From NCBI GenBank assembly GCA_015152565.1, contig SUTT01000018.1, positions 1 through 40,544 of the forward strand: 40,544 bases of DNA. Direction: 5' to 3'. Source of the stretch: Cyanobacteria bacterium SIG27. Its GTDB lineage: Bacteria > Cyanobacteriota > Vampirovibrionia > Gastranaerophilales > Gastranaerophilaceae. Both the position numbers and the translations under genes were made by a program. This document shows positions 16,605 to 23,949 of this stretch, in pieces. The stretch's first letter is position 1. Each line of letters opens with the position of its first letter. The notes beneath the pieces were generated by a model. The model was not told the origin of the DNA and did not search any database. It worked only from the letters and a program-made list of their open reading frames with translations.

Positions 16605-17255
16605 ATGAAGAAAGATTATCAAAAAAGAACAAAAGGGGAATTTAACCTTTTTAGACAAATTTTCCAATGGATTACTTGCACATTGGTTTATGGGTTTTAT
16701 TATAGAGTTGTTTTTGGACTAAAAATCGAGGGAAGAAACAATATTCCAAGAAACGGTTTTTGCATAGTAGCATCTAACCACGTTAGCGCAATTGATCCGT
16801 TTTTAGTGGCTTATGCAGTTCAAAGGCCAGTTGCCTTTATGGCAAAAATGGAATTATTTGAAAAGAAGATAATGAGATTTTTCCTTGATTTACTTGGTGC
16901 TTTTGCTGTAAATCGAGCAAAATTATCACCATCAACAATCAAAACCGCTCATACAATCAAACAAACAAATTGGCTATTGGGAATTTTTCCACAAGGAACA
17001 AGGGAAAGAGATGATAATTTAGACAATGTAAATAAAGGATTTGCAAGCTTTGCAAAAACTCTTAAATGCGACATTATTCCAATTGGCATAACAGGGGCTT
17101 CAAAAGACAAGCGACATGCTTTTAAAAGTAAAATGAAAATCAAAATCGGAGAACCAATCAAATTTAGCGATAATGTTGAAGAAATGATTAAACTGTGGAG
17201 TAATAAAATAGTGGAATTAATAGAAGGAAGCAATAATGAACCTCAAAAAAGTTAA
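16605..17255 (+). CDS. 1-acylglycerol-3-phosphate acyltransferase (PlsC family), first copy
   Basis: 216 residues from ATG 16605, chosen because AAAGGGG (16593-16599) is correctly spaced; a GTG six bases upstream is less likely. The catalytic NHVSAID (H59...D64, HX4D motif) and the FPQGTRE motif (128-134) of glycerolipid acyltransferases are intact. A hydrophobic stretch at about 17-38 would anchor it to the inner membrane. It transfers a fatty acyl group to lysophosphatidic acid or a related acceptor. Its 3' end overlaps the next plsC-like gene by 20 bp. Confidence 0.88.
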   Translation: MKKDYQKRTKGEFNLFRQIFQWITCTLVYGFYYRVVFGLKIEGRNNIPRNGFCIVASNHVSAIDPFLVAYAVQRPVAFMAKMELFEKKIMRFFLDLLGAFAVNRAKLSPSTIKTAHTIKQTNWLLGIFPQGTRERDDNLDNVNKGFASFAKTLKCDIIPIGITGASKDKRHAFKSKMKIKIGEPIKFSDNVEEMIKLWSNKIVELIEGSNNEPQKS

Positions 17256-17913
17256 TTTTTACCAAAAAAAAGCTCAGGACTTTAATTTTTTAACAAGATT
17301 ATATCAACTTTACACAATTTTTGTCTTACTAAAACCTTTTATAGAATTTCCTTTTTATAATATTAAAATTGAAAGCGAATTTGAACCAGAAAAAGACAAA
17401 AACTATATTTTAGCACCAAATCACATTTCATATTTGGACGTGTTTTTTGTAAACATGGCTTATGGAAGAAAACTTGCCTATATTGCAAAACAAGAACTAT
17501 TTAAAACCCAAACTTGGGCGCAAAGATACGTAGCAAAAAACATCTATAGACTTGGTGCTTTTGCGCTAAATCGTGAAAAGGTGGGATTATCAACAATTAA
17601 AACAGTAAAAGAAGTATTCAAAGCAAAATACGATCTTTGTATATTCCCACAAGGCGGAATAAGAAAAAATCGCACAATTGAAAACATTAACGGTGGCTTT
17701 ATTTATTTTGCAAAAACAAACAAAGTCGATATTATTCCTATGGGTTTAACTGGTTTTGAAGAATACAACTGGAAACCGTTTAAGAAAAAAGACGTTACAA
17801 TAAAAATTGGAAAACCAATTTCTTGGGAATTGGACGAAAAAGAAATTCTAAAACAATGGTGCGAGCAAGTAAGCGCTTTGACAAATTACACAAATAATCA
17901 AAAATTTGATTAG
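17236..17913 (+). CDS. PlsC-family acyltransferase, second copy
   Basis: 225 residues. HX4D motif in NHISYLD (H63, D68) and FPQGGIRKN near 139-147, where the usual FPEGTR Thr is replaced by Gly. AAGGAAG precedes the ATG, which lies inside the upstream gene. Tandem plsC-like genes often differ in chain or acceptor preference; this copy may acylate a non-phospholipid substrate. The pair is followed by the membrane-family paralogue. Confidence 0.82.
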   Translation: MNLKKVNFYQKKAQDFNFLTRLYQLYTIFVLLKPFIEFPFYNIKIESEFEPEKDKNYILAPNHISYLDVFFVNMAYGRKLAYIAKQELFKTQTWAQRYVAKNIYRLGAFALNREKVGLSTIKTVKEVFKAKYDLCIFPQGGIRKNRTIENINGGFIYFAKTNKVDIIPMGLTGFEEYNWKPFKKKDVTIKIGKPISWELDEKEILKQWCEQVSALTNYTNNQKFD

Positions 17914-17972
17914 CAATTTTTTCTCTTTACGTGTTTTATCTAAAAAGTACTAAAGCGCGCAAAGGTATAATT

Positions 17973-19283
17973 TTGGCAATTCCAACAATAAATTCGCAAT
18001 ACAGCAACTTAGCAAAAGGATTAACCACTCTGCAAAATCCAAATAAAGAGTGGGGAACTTTGCTAATCGAAGTGCCTGCTGATATAGGAAGAGCTTATAG
18101 CGGATATAAAAGAGGCGGAATCATTGAAGGAGCAGAAAAGTTCCGAAAAGACATAATTTCAGGATTAATTTGGCTTTTTGGAATACCATTATTCAACAAA
18201 GCAGGTAGTGCACTTTTTGAAAAATTCTTCAAATTACCAATGAATATTGATTATGACGAACAAATAATCAAAAATTCCTTAAACTATATTGCAAAAAAGG
18301 AAAATGTAAGAAATTTAGATATTTCCGAATTGAGTAAATATGGCGCCGACTTTGCCAAAAAAATAAATGACATAGGTTTAGAAAAAAGCGTAAAAAATGT
18401 CAAAAATGCAAGACAATTGATTACAATTGGCTCTTGGTTATTAAACTGTTTCTTGATGGGAATTGCGCTACCCAAAATTAACCAAGCAATAACAAGAAAA
18501 AAACTAAAAGAACAACAGCCAAAAGACTATGCTATGCAATTTGAAACATTTAAAGAATTTGAGCAAAAAACAAAAAATAAAAAAGACAAAAATGTGACTT
18601 TCAAAGGGTTGATAGACAAATTTACTTATGGATTAAACAATAACGCAAAAGTAAGATTAATCTCGACAGACGTCCCAATGATTGCAGGAAGATGCGCTAC
18701 GGCAAGAAACAAATATGAAGCATTTGAAATAGCGCTAATGGATAGCAGCGCTATAATATTCTATAATTTTACACTTGGCTGGACACAAAATATTTTAAGC
18801 AAAATTTTCGCCTCTCCACAAACCAATGCTAAAATTTCAGAATATATAGTTTCATTAGATGAAAACACCCTAAATAATGCAATTAAAGGCGCAACAAACG
18901 AAAAAGAATCATTTAAACTAGATACTTTCTTTGACAAAAAAGCTATTAATGAAATTTACTCTCAAGGCACTAATGGCAAATTTGGCAAAATAAATCGTCT
19001 TGTAAAAGATGAAGAAATTAAACAAATCGATAGCTCTGCGCAAAGCCTATTAAAATATATAGGCAACAATAAAAAAGCCTTTAAGGATGGAAAAATAAAT
19101 ATAGAGGAAGCAAAAAAATTAATTAAAAAATTAAACATTAAAAATACTGCTTTTTACTCGCTAGGTACAATTATAAGCATACTTGGACTTGGAATTTTAA
19201 TTCCTAAAATAGCGTATGCAATTACCAAAAAAATCACAGGCAAAGATGGTTTTGTTGGTATTCAGGAAGAAAACAAAAAATAA
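17973..19283 (+). CDS. Membrane-associated protein of unknown function (paralogue of the 1.7 kb gene)
   Basis: 436 residues from a TTG at 17973, chosen because AAAGG (17961-17965) sits 7 nt ahead; the alternative GTG at 17931 has no ribosome site. Hydrophobic segments lie near GLIWLFGIPLFNKAG, WLLNCFLMGIALPKI and IISILGLGILIPKIAYAI, the last followed by TKKITGKDGF. These and a RCATARNKYEAFE motif match the gene at 1701 in order. No known domain is recognised. The two relatives flank the glycan cluster 15 kb apart. Confidence 0.6.
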   Translation: MAIPTINSQYSNLAKGLTTLQNPNKEWGTLLIEVPADIGRAYSGYKRGGIIEGAEKFRKDIISGLIWLFGIPLFNKAGSALFEKFFKLPMNIDYDEQIIKNSLNYIAKKENVRNLDISELSKYGADFAKKINDIGLEKSVKNVKNARQLITIGSWLLNCFLMGIALPKINQAITRKKLKEQQPKDYAMQFETFKEFEQKTKNKKDKNVTFKGLIDKFTYGLNNNAKVRLISTDVPMIAGRCATARNKYEAFEIALMDSSAIIFYNFTLGWTQNILSKIFASPQTNAKISEYIVSLDENTLNNAIKGATNEKESFKLDTFFDKKAINEIYSQGTNGKFGKINRLVKDEEIKQIDSSAQSLLKYIGNNKKAFKDGKINIEEAKKLIKKLNIKNTAFYSLGTIISILGLGILIPKIAYAITKKITGKDGFVGIQEENKK

Positions 19284-19389
19284 TTGTAAACAATTATTAA
19301 ATTAGTATATACCATTTCGCAATTAGACAAGAAAAAAATACTTTTTATAAACATAAGAAAAGTGTGTTAATTAATATTAGTGGGTGAAT

Positions 19390-20199
19390 ATGGGTTTATT
19401 AGAGCGCCTTGGTGGTGTGCTAAACAACAAAAATGCAACAGCAAAAAAAGCGGCAACGCCTGCGCCTTTTTTTGGTAATGATTTTAACTCAAAAGCATTA
19501 AATAAATATAATCTTAATAAAGATACCATATCATTTGGGCAAGATAGAAAGTTTGCAACCGATGTTATAACAACGAACGATGAACTTGCTCTAAATCAAC
19601 CTATTAGATTTATTAAAAAATACGTAAACGAAGCAACTATTAAAAACGCAATTGAAAAAAATCCAAACATTGAGCGCATTTTAAAAGAGAATGGATTGAC
19701 TGCAGATTTCAATTTACAAAACGTTGAGTCAATTGTTATGTCGCATTTAATTCCAACATCAAAAACAGCTCAAAAAATTTATACCAAAATGGGACATGCT
19801 GTTGATGAAGCAAGTTACGTATATCTAACACAAGCAGCGTTGCTACATGATATAGGAAAGTGCTTTATTCCAAGCGAAATTTTAAATAAACGTGGAAAAT
19901 TAACCTTAAAAGAAAGAGCAATAATTCAGCTTCATAACAAATTAAGTTATGAAATATTAAAAACAACAGACTTAAATCCTCAAGTTGCACAATTAGCATT
20001 TGAACACCATGACTACGAAAAAAGTCTAAAAAGAAGCCAAGAAAACCAAGCACTAACAATTTCAGACGTGTATTGCGCCCTTAAAGAAAATAGACCATAT
20101 AAAAAACCTCTAAGTGATTTATGCGCTAGAACAATTCTATACGATATGGGCACAAAAGGAAGTTTTGATACAAGATATATTAATCTTGTTTGTGCATAA
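19390..20199 (+). CDS. HD-domain protein, degenerate HD-GYP type
   Basis: 269 residues from ATG 19390 (a GTG two codons earlier is also possible). LLHDIGK (about 152-158) is the HD metal motif, followed by IPSEILNKRGKLTLKE and IIQLHNKLSYEIL, exactly the layout of HD-GYP cyclic-di-GMP phosphodiesterases. After the FEHHDY segment (near 205-209) the expected W-x-G-x-GYP loop is missing, replaced by EKSLKRSQENQ. It therefore may not hydrolyse c-di-GMP. The first 60 residues are low-complexity. Last host gene before the phage module. Confidence 0.7.
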   Translation: MGLLERLGGVLNNKNATAKKAATPAPFFGNDFNSKALNKYNLNKDTISFGQDRKFATDVITTNDELALNQPIRFIKKYVNEATIKNAIEKNPNIERILKENGLTADFNLQNVESIVMSHLIPTSKTAQKIYTKMGHAVDEASYVYLTQAALLHDIGKCFIPSEILNKRGKLTLKERAIIQLHNKLSYEILKTTDLNPQVAQLAFEHHDYEKSLKRSQENQALTISDVYCALKENRPYKKPLSDLCARTILYDMGTKGSFDTRYINLVCA

Positions 20200-20236
20200 T
20201 TTTAACCTCAACTAACTACTAACTAACAACCAACCA

Positions 20237-20266
20237 AAAGCTCCCAAACTAACGCTTGGGAGCTTT
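20237..20266. terminator. Bidirectional terminator at the host/prophage boundary
   Basis: AAAGCTCCCAA (20237-20247), an 8-nt loop and TTGGGAGCTTT (20256-20266) make an 11-bp stem with A/T flanks. It ends both the HD-domain gene (+) and the last phage lysis gene (-). No att-like repeat of the tRNA-His end is seen here. Confidence 0.85.
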
Positions 20267-20267
20267 A

Positions 20268-20663
20268 TTAATTTAAAGTTAAAATTTGGTTTTTATTTTT
20301 ATTTTTAATGTATGAAATATGAACCCATTTGTCATATTCATTAATCAATTGATTGAATTTAATATCAGACGAGGAAACGATTTTAATTATTTCATTTGGC
20401 TTCATTCCATTAATAATAAAATCAGCAGCGCAACCAATTAAATGATGAGAATTAACAGTACCACCCACCAATTGATTTAATTTTTTACTTCTGAAGCCTG
20501 ATGTAATTATCATCGGTTTTTTAATTAAATCCCTAATGGGTTGTAAGCAATAAACAATCAAGTTTAAAATATTATCTAACGAATTTACATCTGGCATGTT
20601 ATTAATATTATTTTTTTGCGCCGTATCACTATTAATCAACTCAGAAATCGAAAAATTAATCAT
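20268..20663 (-). CDS. M15-type peptidase, probable phage endolysin
   Basis: 131 residues. The Peptidase M15 (D-Ala-D-Ala carboxypeptidase-like) zinc site is visible as NSHHLIGCAADF (His73/74, Asp81) with SGFRSKKLN upstream and WVHISY (His115). This single-domain form is common as a phage endolysin that cuts peptide cross-links of peptidoglycan. It overlaps the small membrane protein gene ahead of it by 8 bp, forming a lysis pair. No signal peptide, so release would depend on a holin. Confidence 0.8.
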   Translation of the reverse strand: MINFSISELINSDTAQKNNINNMPDVNSLDNILNLIVYCLQPIRDLIKKPMIITSGFRSKKLNQLVGGTVNSHHLIGCAADFIINGMKPNEIIKIVSSSDIKFNQLINEYDKWVHISYIKNKNKNQILTLN

Positions 20664-20886
20664 TATTATCCTTAATCTTTTTCAAAACTAAATCCATTTT
20701 TGCATCTAACCTGACTAATAAATCTCTATCTTTATTGATAGCTTCAAAAATGACATTACGACACATTTCGCATTCGTCTTTTGTTCGATACTTAATAGAA
20801 ATTAACCAATCAATACTTTTAAAAGCAGCAACAAGAGAAACCAAACCTACAAAAACATAAAAAATCAATATATATTCTACAGCCAT
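20656..20886 (-). CDS. Small membrane protein, possible holin or spanin-like
   Basis: 76 residues from ATG 20886, which overlaps the previous stop (TGATG). One N-terminal membrane segment (about 4-24, IFYVFVGLVSLVAAF) is followed by a charged, helix-forming tail with a C-x-x-C pair (ECEMC near 39). Directly upstream of the M15 endolysin, as lysis membrane proteins are. One transmembrane helix with a long cytoplasmic tail is unusual for a canonical holin, so the role is tentative. Confidence 0.5.
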   Translation of the reverse strand: MAVEYILIFYVFVGLVSLVAAFKSIDWLISIKYRTKDECEMCRNVIFEAINKDRDLLVRLDAKMDLVLKKIKDNND

Positions 20887-21341
20887 CACCACCCACAAAA
20901 TTTTTGATAATTATCTACACAATGTTTCATAAGCCATCTTGTAAAAAAATTAACCTTAGAAACATACAAAAGTCTTTCAAAGACAATAGTTGAAAAATAT
21001 CTATCATCATCAATATAATCATGATTTTCGCACAAGACATCATGAATTAAACTTGCGATTAAAAAACGATTATCTGTTTTAGAACCTAACATTCTCCAAA
21101 AAAACCTTGGGATGGAAGCCCCATCCCAAGTGTAATATAAAGGAATGGAAAAGAAAAAATTATGCTCATTAACATAATCAAAAAGCCAAACTTTTAAACT
21201 TTTTTCAAGTCTAAATGGCTTTTGATAAACATCAGGAGCGTTTTTGTTTGGTTTTGGGTATTGAACAGAAATCTCGGGTTCTTTGTCAAAATAAATCGCT
21301 AAATCTTCATCTTTATACCAGCAAATGTTCATAATTTCCAT
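20886..21341 (-). CDS. DUF1353 phage protein
   Basis: 151 residues from ATG 21341 (an in-frame ATG at 21332 is also plausible; a TTG at 21347 less so). TWDGASIPRFFWRMLG near 71-86 and LIHDVLCENH near 98-107 are the DUF1353 signature. The family is common near the lysis end of phage genomes; its biochemical role is not established to my knowledge, although the paired His-Asp motif suggests a metal site. The 5' end overlaps the upstream gene. Confidence 0.75.
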   Translation of the reverse strand: MEIMNICWYKDEDLAIYFDKEPEISVQYPKPNKNAPDVYQKPFRLEKSLKVWLFDYVNEHNFFFSIPLYYTWDGASIPRFFWRMLGSKTDNRFLIASLIHDVLCENHDYIDDDRYFSTIVFERLLYVSKVNFFTRWLMKHCVDNYQKFCGW

Positions 21342-21762
21342 CTTCAAAAAACCTATCCAGCTGCTCGCTTGTTATCCCTAAAGTAGCACCCAATGTATCA
21401 ATCAATGGATTACCACGATAAAAATTTAAAGCCTCATCAAAATCAATCAGCGCCAATTCTCTTTTAACTTCACTTATCTGCTCATTATTTTCAATCAAAG
21501 CTCTAATTTGCGCACGTGTTACATTTTTAGCTTGCAATAATCCTCTAAAAACATCTCCACGAGTCAATGAAAGCTTTGCAATTCTTTCTTTTTCAGCTTG
21601 TGCTTGTTTATCTTCCCAAGCAACATCCTTTAAAACATATTCTTCATTATCTAAAACATATTCCTCTTGAGTTTCTTCAACCTTGTCCAAGTTATAAAAC
21701 TCTTTATCTAGTGGTTCTTCTGTATAAAATTTAATTTGTCCGTTTTGATATCCTAAATACAT
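21313..21762 (-). CDS. Phage protein of unknown function after the tail fibre
   Basis: 149 residues. The N-terminal MYLGYQNGQIKFYTEEPL is followed by an acidic, repetitive EEYVLDNEEYVLKD stretch (about 35-48), a charged helix with LTRGDVFRGLLQAKNV near 86, and a FDEALNFYRGNPLIDTLGATL end. It lies directly after the fibre gene (2-bp gap), where fibre chaperones or fibre-associated proteins often sit, but nothing in it proves that. No named family recognised. Confidence 0.55.
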   Translation of the reverse strand: MYLGYQNGQIKFYTEEPLDKEFYNLDKVEETQEEYVLDNEEYVLKDVAWEDKQAQAEKERIAKLSLTRGDVFRGLLQAKNVTRAQIRALIENNEQISEVKRELALIDFDEALNFYRGNPLIDTLGATLGITSEQLDRFFEDGNYEHLLV

Positions 21763-21764
21763 TT

Positions 21765-23492
21765 TTAAACCTCCCCTTGGGCATAAATAAATCTCAGTAA
21801 TTTATTTGTTAAATTATCAGTATACGATACTCTTGTGCGTGTGCCTCTTTGAATAGGGATACATGCAATAATATAATCACTATTAGTAGTCGTTACACAC
21901 TTATTACCGTAAGCACCTTGATCTTCTGCATATAGTGCGACTTGCGCTCTGCTTGTCGATGTGGTTGTACCGCTAAGCATAAAGTAACCATTAGCAGGAG
22001 CAGTATAAGTTGTATTATTTGCTCCCAAAGTTAAATCAATATATTTACTAGATGGCATAGCCCAACCACTTATTTGTGGTTTATCACTGTAATCAACCGC
22101 TCTAAACGGAGATTTTGGCAACATGTTTGTAAATGTGTTAATGCTTGTACTACTGTCATAATCATAAGTAAAAGAAAATATTGGTGCCATAAAGCGAGCT
22201 GACCAACTAGAAGTTGTCGCACCTTTATAAAACATCAGATTTGTTTTTGGATTATACCAAGTGGTATATGCTGTAGTTGGCTCTGTTTCACTTTCGATAT
22301 ATCTGTGTGCAATTCCAAGTAAACCATCCTCCATTATGAATATTCTAGCACAACCACTGTCTGAAGCATTAAAAGGATTAGTTGAAGTTGTAAGTTTTGT
22401 AGAAATAACTTCTATATTTTTCAAACTGCCATCTTCGTTTCTTCCGTTTGGGATTAGCGCCTTAATGCCTTTATCAATCCATGCTGTTGAAGCAAAGCAA
22501 CCCATGCTATTGTAAATTATGTCAACAGAAGTAGCGGTGCCATTAGTTCTGGTTAGAGAACATAGCGGAAGTGCAGTATTTTGAGTTGTCCAAGTTACAC
22601 CTTTGTCATTCGTATATTTAATAACATTGCTAGCTGTATCGTACCAAACAGCATAGTTAGCATTAAATGTTGGTGCAGTATTTCCTGAAAAAACAAGAGT
22701 TCTAATACTGTTTCTAGCATAACCATTAGTACTATAAAAGATTAACCATCCTGAAGAGCTCGACGTACTATTTGGGTCAGAAACTATCAGTTGTTTATCG
22801 CTATCAATGGTGACATAATCAAACTTGGGAGTTTGCCCATCAATTTCAAATCCATTAGGCACAGTTACAACTGACCCGGCTTTTAATGTTAGTACTCCAT
22901 CAGTAAGTTCAAGGTTAATTCTTTGTGGAATTTCAGTAATGCAGTTGGTGATTTGAACATTTTTATTAAATTTTTCAATTTCATTTTTAATATCACCTAA
23001 AATATTTAGTGATTTATCTGCATTTTCTTTTGATGTTATAGCAGCATTATTAATAGACTCCAATAAATCTTGCGGTGAATTTTTTGAACATTCTTCAACC
23101 TTTACACATAAACTCAGCTTTCTTTTTAAAATTTGAACAAGTCGAGTTAAATAATCAAAAGAATGCTCAACGGCAGAAAGATTTAAAAGCGAACTGTTAT
23201 TATAATCTGTTTCTTGCGTTGCAGGAATATCAAGTTCCAGTGAGATTTTTTGATTATGCTGCAAAATATCAAATTTTGAGCTGAAAATCGGAAAAGTGAT
23301 GTAACCCCCATTTTCACTATTGATACCAGAAACAACATAATCAATATCTTGAATTAATTTATGTTTATTTTCATTTTCATCAAACAAATAAACCGCTAGT
23401 TGCGATGGTTTATCAATTAAAAAATCAAACTCAAACTCAGTTGAACTCCCATTACCAATATAATTGTTAACAGGTAAAATATCGTATATCAA
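21765..23492 (-). CDS. Podoviral tail fibre
   Basis: 575 residues. The first 130 or so (start MIYDILPVNNYIGNGSSTEF, with EHSFDYLTRLVQILKRKLSL near 110) resemble the T7 gp17-type attachment region that docks on the tail. A short coiled region (about 140-180) leads to beta-rich, Ser/Thr-rich repeats with a WLIFYSTNGYARNSIR segment near 247 and a C-terminal block ending VSYTDNLTNKLLRFIYAQG. The distal part is the receptor-binding region and looks less AT-rich than the shaft, as expected for exchanged fibre tips. No C-type lectin or variable-repeat signature. Confidence 0.8.
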   Translation of the reverse strand: MIYDILPVNNYIGNGSSTEFEFDFLIDKPSQLAVYLFDENENKHKLIQDIDYVVSGINSENGGYITFPIFSSKFDILQHNQKISLELDIPATQETDYNNSSLLNLSAVEHSFDYLTRLVQILKRKLSLCVKVEECSKNSPQDLLESINNAAITSKENADKSLNILGDIKNEIEKFNKNVQITNCITEIPQRINLELTDGVLTLKAGSVVTVPNGFEIDGQTPKFDYVTIDSDKQLIVSDPNSTSSSSGWLIFYSTNGYARNSIRTLVFSGNTAPTFNANYAVWYDTASNVIKYTNDKGVTWTTQNTALPLCSLTRTNGTATSVDIIYNSMGCFASTAWIDKGIKALIPNGRNEDGSLKNIEVISTKLTTSTNPFNASDSGCARIFIMEDGLLGIAHRYIESETEPTTAYTTWYNPKTNLMFYKGATTSSWSARFMAPIFSFTYDYDSSTSINTFTNMLPKSPFRAVDYSDKPQISGWAMPSSKYIDLTLGANNTTYTAPANGYFMLSGTTTSTSRAQVALYAEDQGAYGNKCVTTTNSDYIIACIPIQRGTRTRVSYTDNLTNKLLRFIYAQGEV

Positions 23493-23949
23493 AATTAATA
23501 TCTCCTTTTAAAAAATAAAATAATTTATAGTCACTGTTATCTAAATCAAAAACTTTAAACCCAGCCCTTTTGAGCCATTTTAAAGAAGAAAAATTGGATT
23601 TATAAATAAAATTAAATAAAATATCATATTTTGTTTTTAAAATTTCTAGCTTTTCTAAAACATATTTATATAAATCTTTCTTGTAAAATTCAATTTCAGA
23701 TGTAGACAACAACCAAACTTTGGCAATTTTATATTCATCAATTTCAATTAAGCAAGCTCCGCCCATTGCAAGTGGTTTATCATTATCAGATGTTAAAAAA
23801 TAAGTTTGATTAATTGGATTTTCAGAAACATTTAAAATTTCGTCAACAAAATTAAACGATTTAATTACAGCTAATTCCTCGTAATCTTCTTTTCTTAAAT
23901 TGTTCAAAAAAGAACATAGACAATTATGGTTAATTTTCTTTTCAATCAT
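23467..23949 (-). CDS. GNAT-like internal virion protein (T7 gp13 position)
   Basis: 160 residues. A GNAT-like core is suggested by PLAMGGACLIE, KVWLLSTSEI and the SLKWLKRAGFKVFDLD segment near 125-140, the 'xxxFLxxxGF' end of the fold. It lies between tail tube B and the fibre, where T7-like phages carry gp13, an internal virion protein with a GNAT-like fold. Its stop overlaps the fibre start by 26 bp and its start touches the tail tube B stop. Enzymatic activity is doubtful. Confidence 0.6.
   Translation of the reverse strand: MIEKKINHNCLCSFLNNLRKEDYEELAVIKSFNFVDEILNVSENPINQTYFLTSDNDKPLAMGGACLIEIDEYKIAKVWLLSTSEIEFYKKDLYKYVLEKLEILKTKYDILFNFIYKSNFSSLKWLKRAGFKVFDLDNSDYKLFYFLKGDINFDIRYFTC

Noticed and set aside
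17931-17972. GTG start for the second membrane-family gene
   Set aside because: No ribosome site; the TTG at 17973 has AAAGG at proper spacing.
20200-20270. attL/attR copy of the tRNA-His end at the prophage left edge
   Set aside because: No match to the tRNA-His 3' end there; only a terminator is visible.
21765-23492. Diversity-generating retroelement acting on the tail fibre, prompted by the BPP-1-like capsid and cement genes
   Set aside because: No reverse transcriptase gene, no C-type lectin fold at the fibre C-terminus and no template/variable repeat pair seen in the window.
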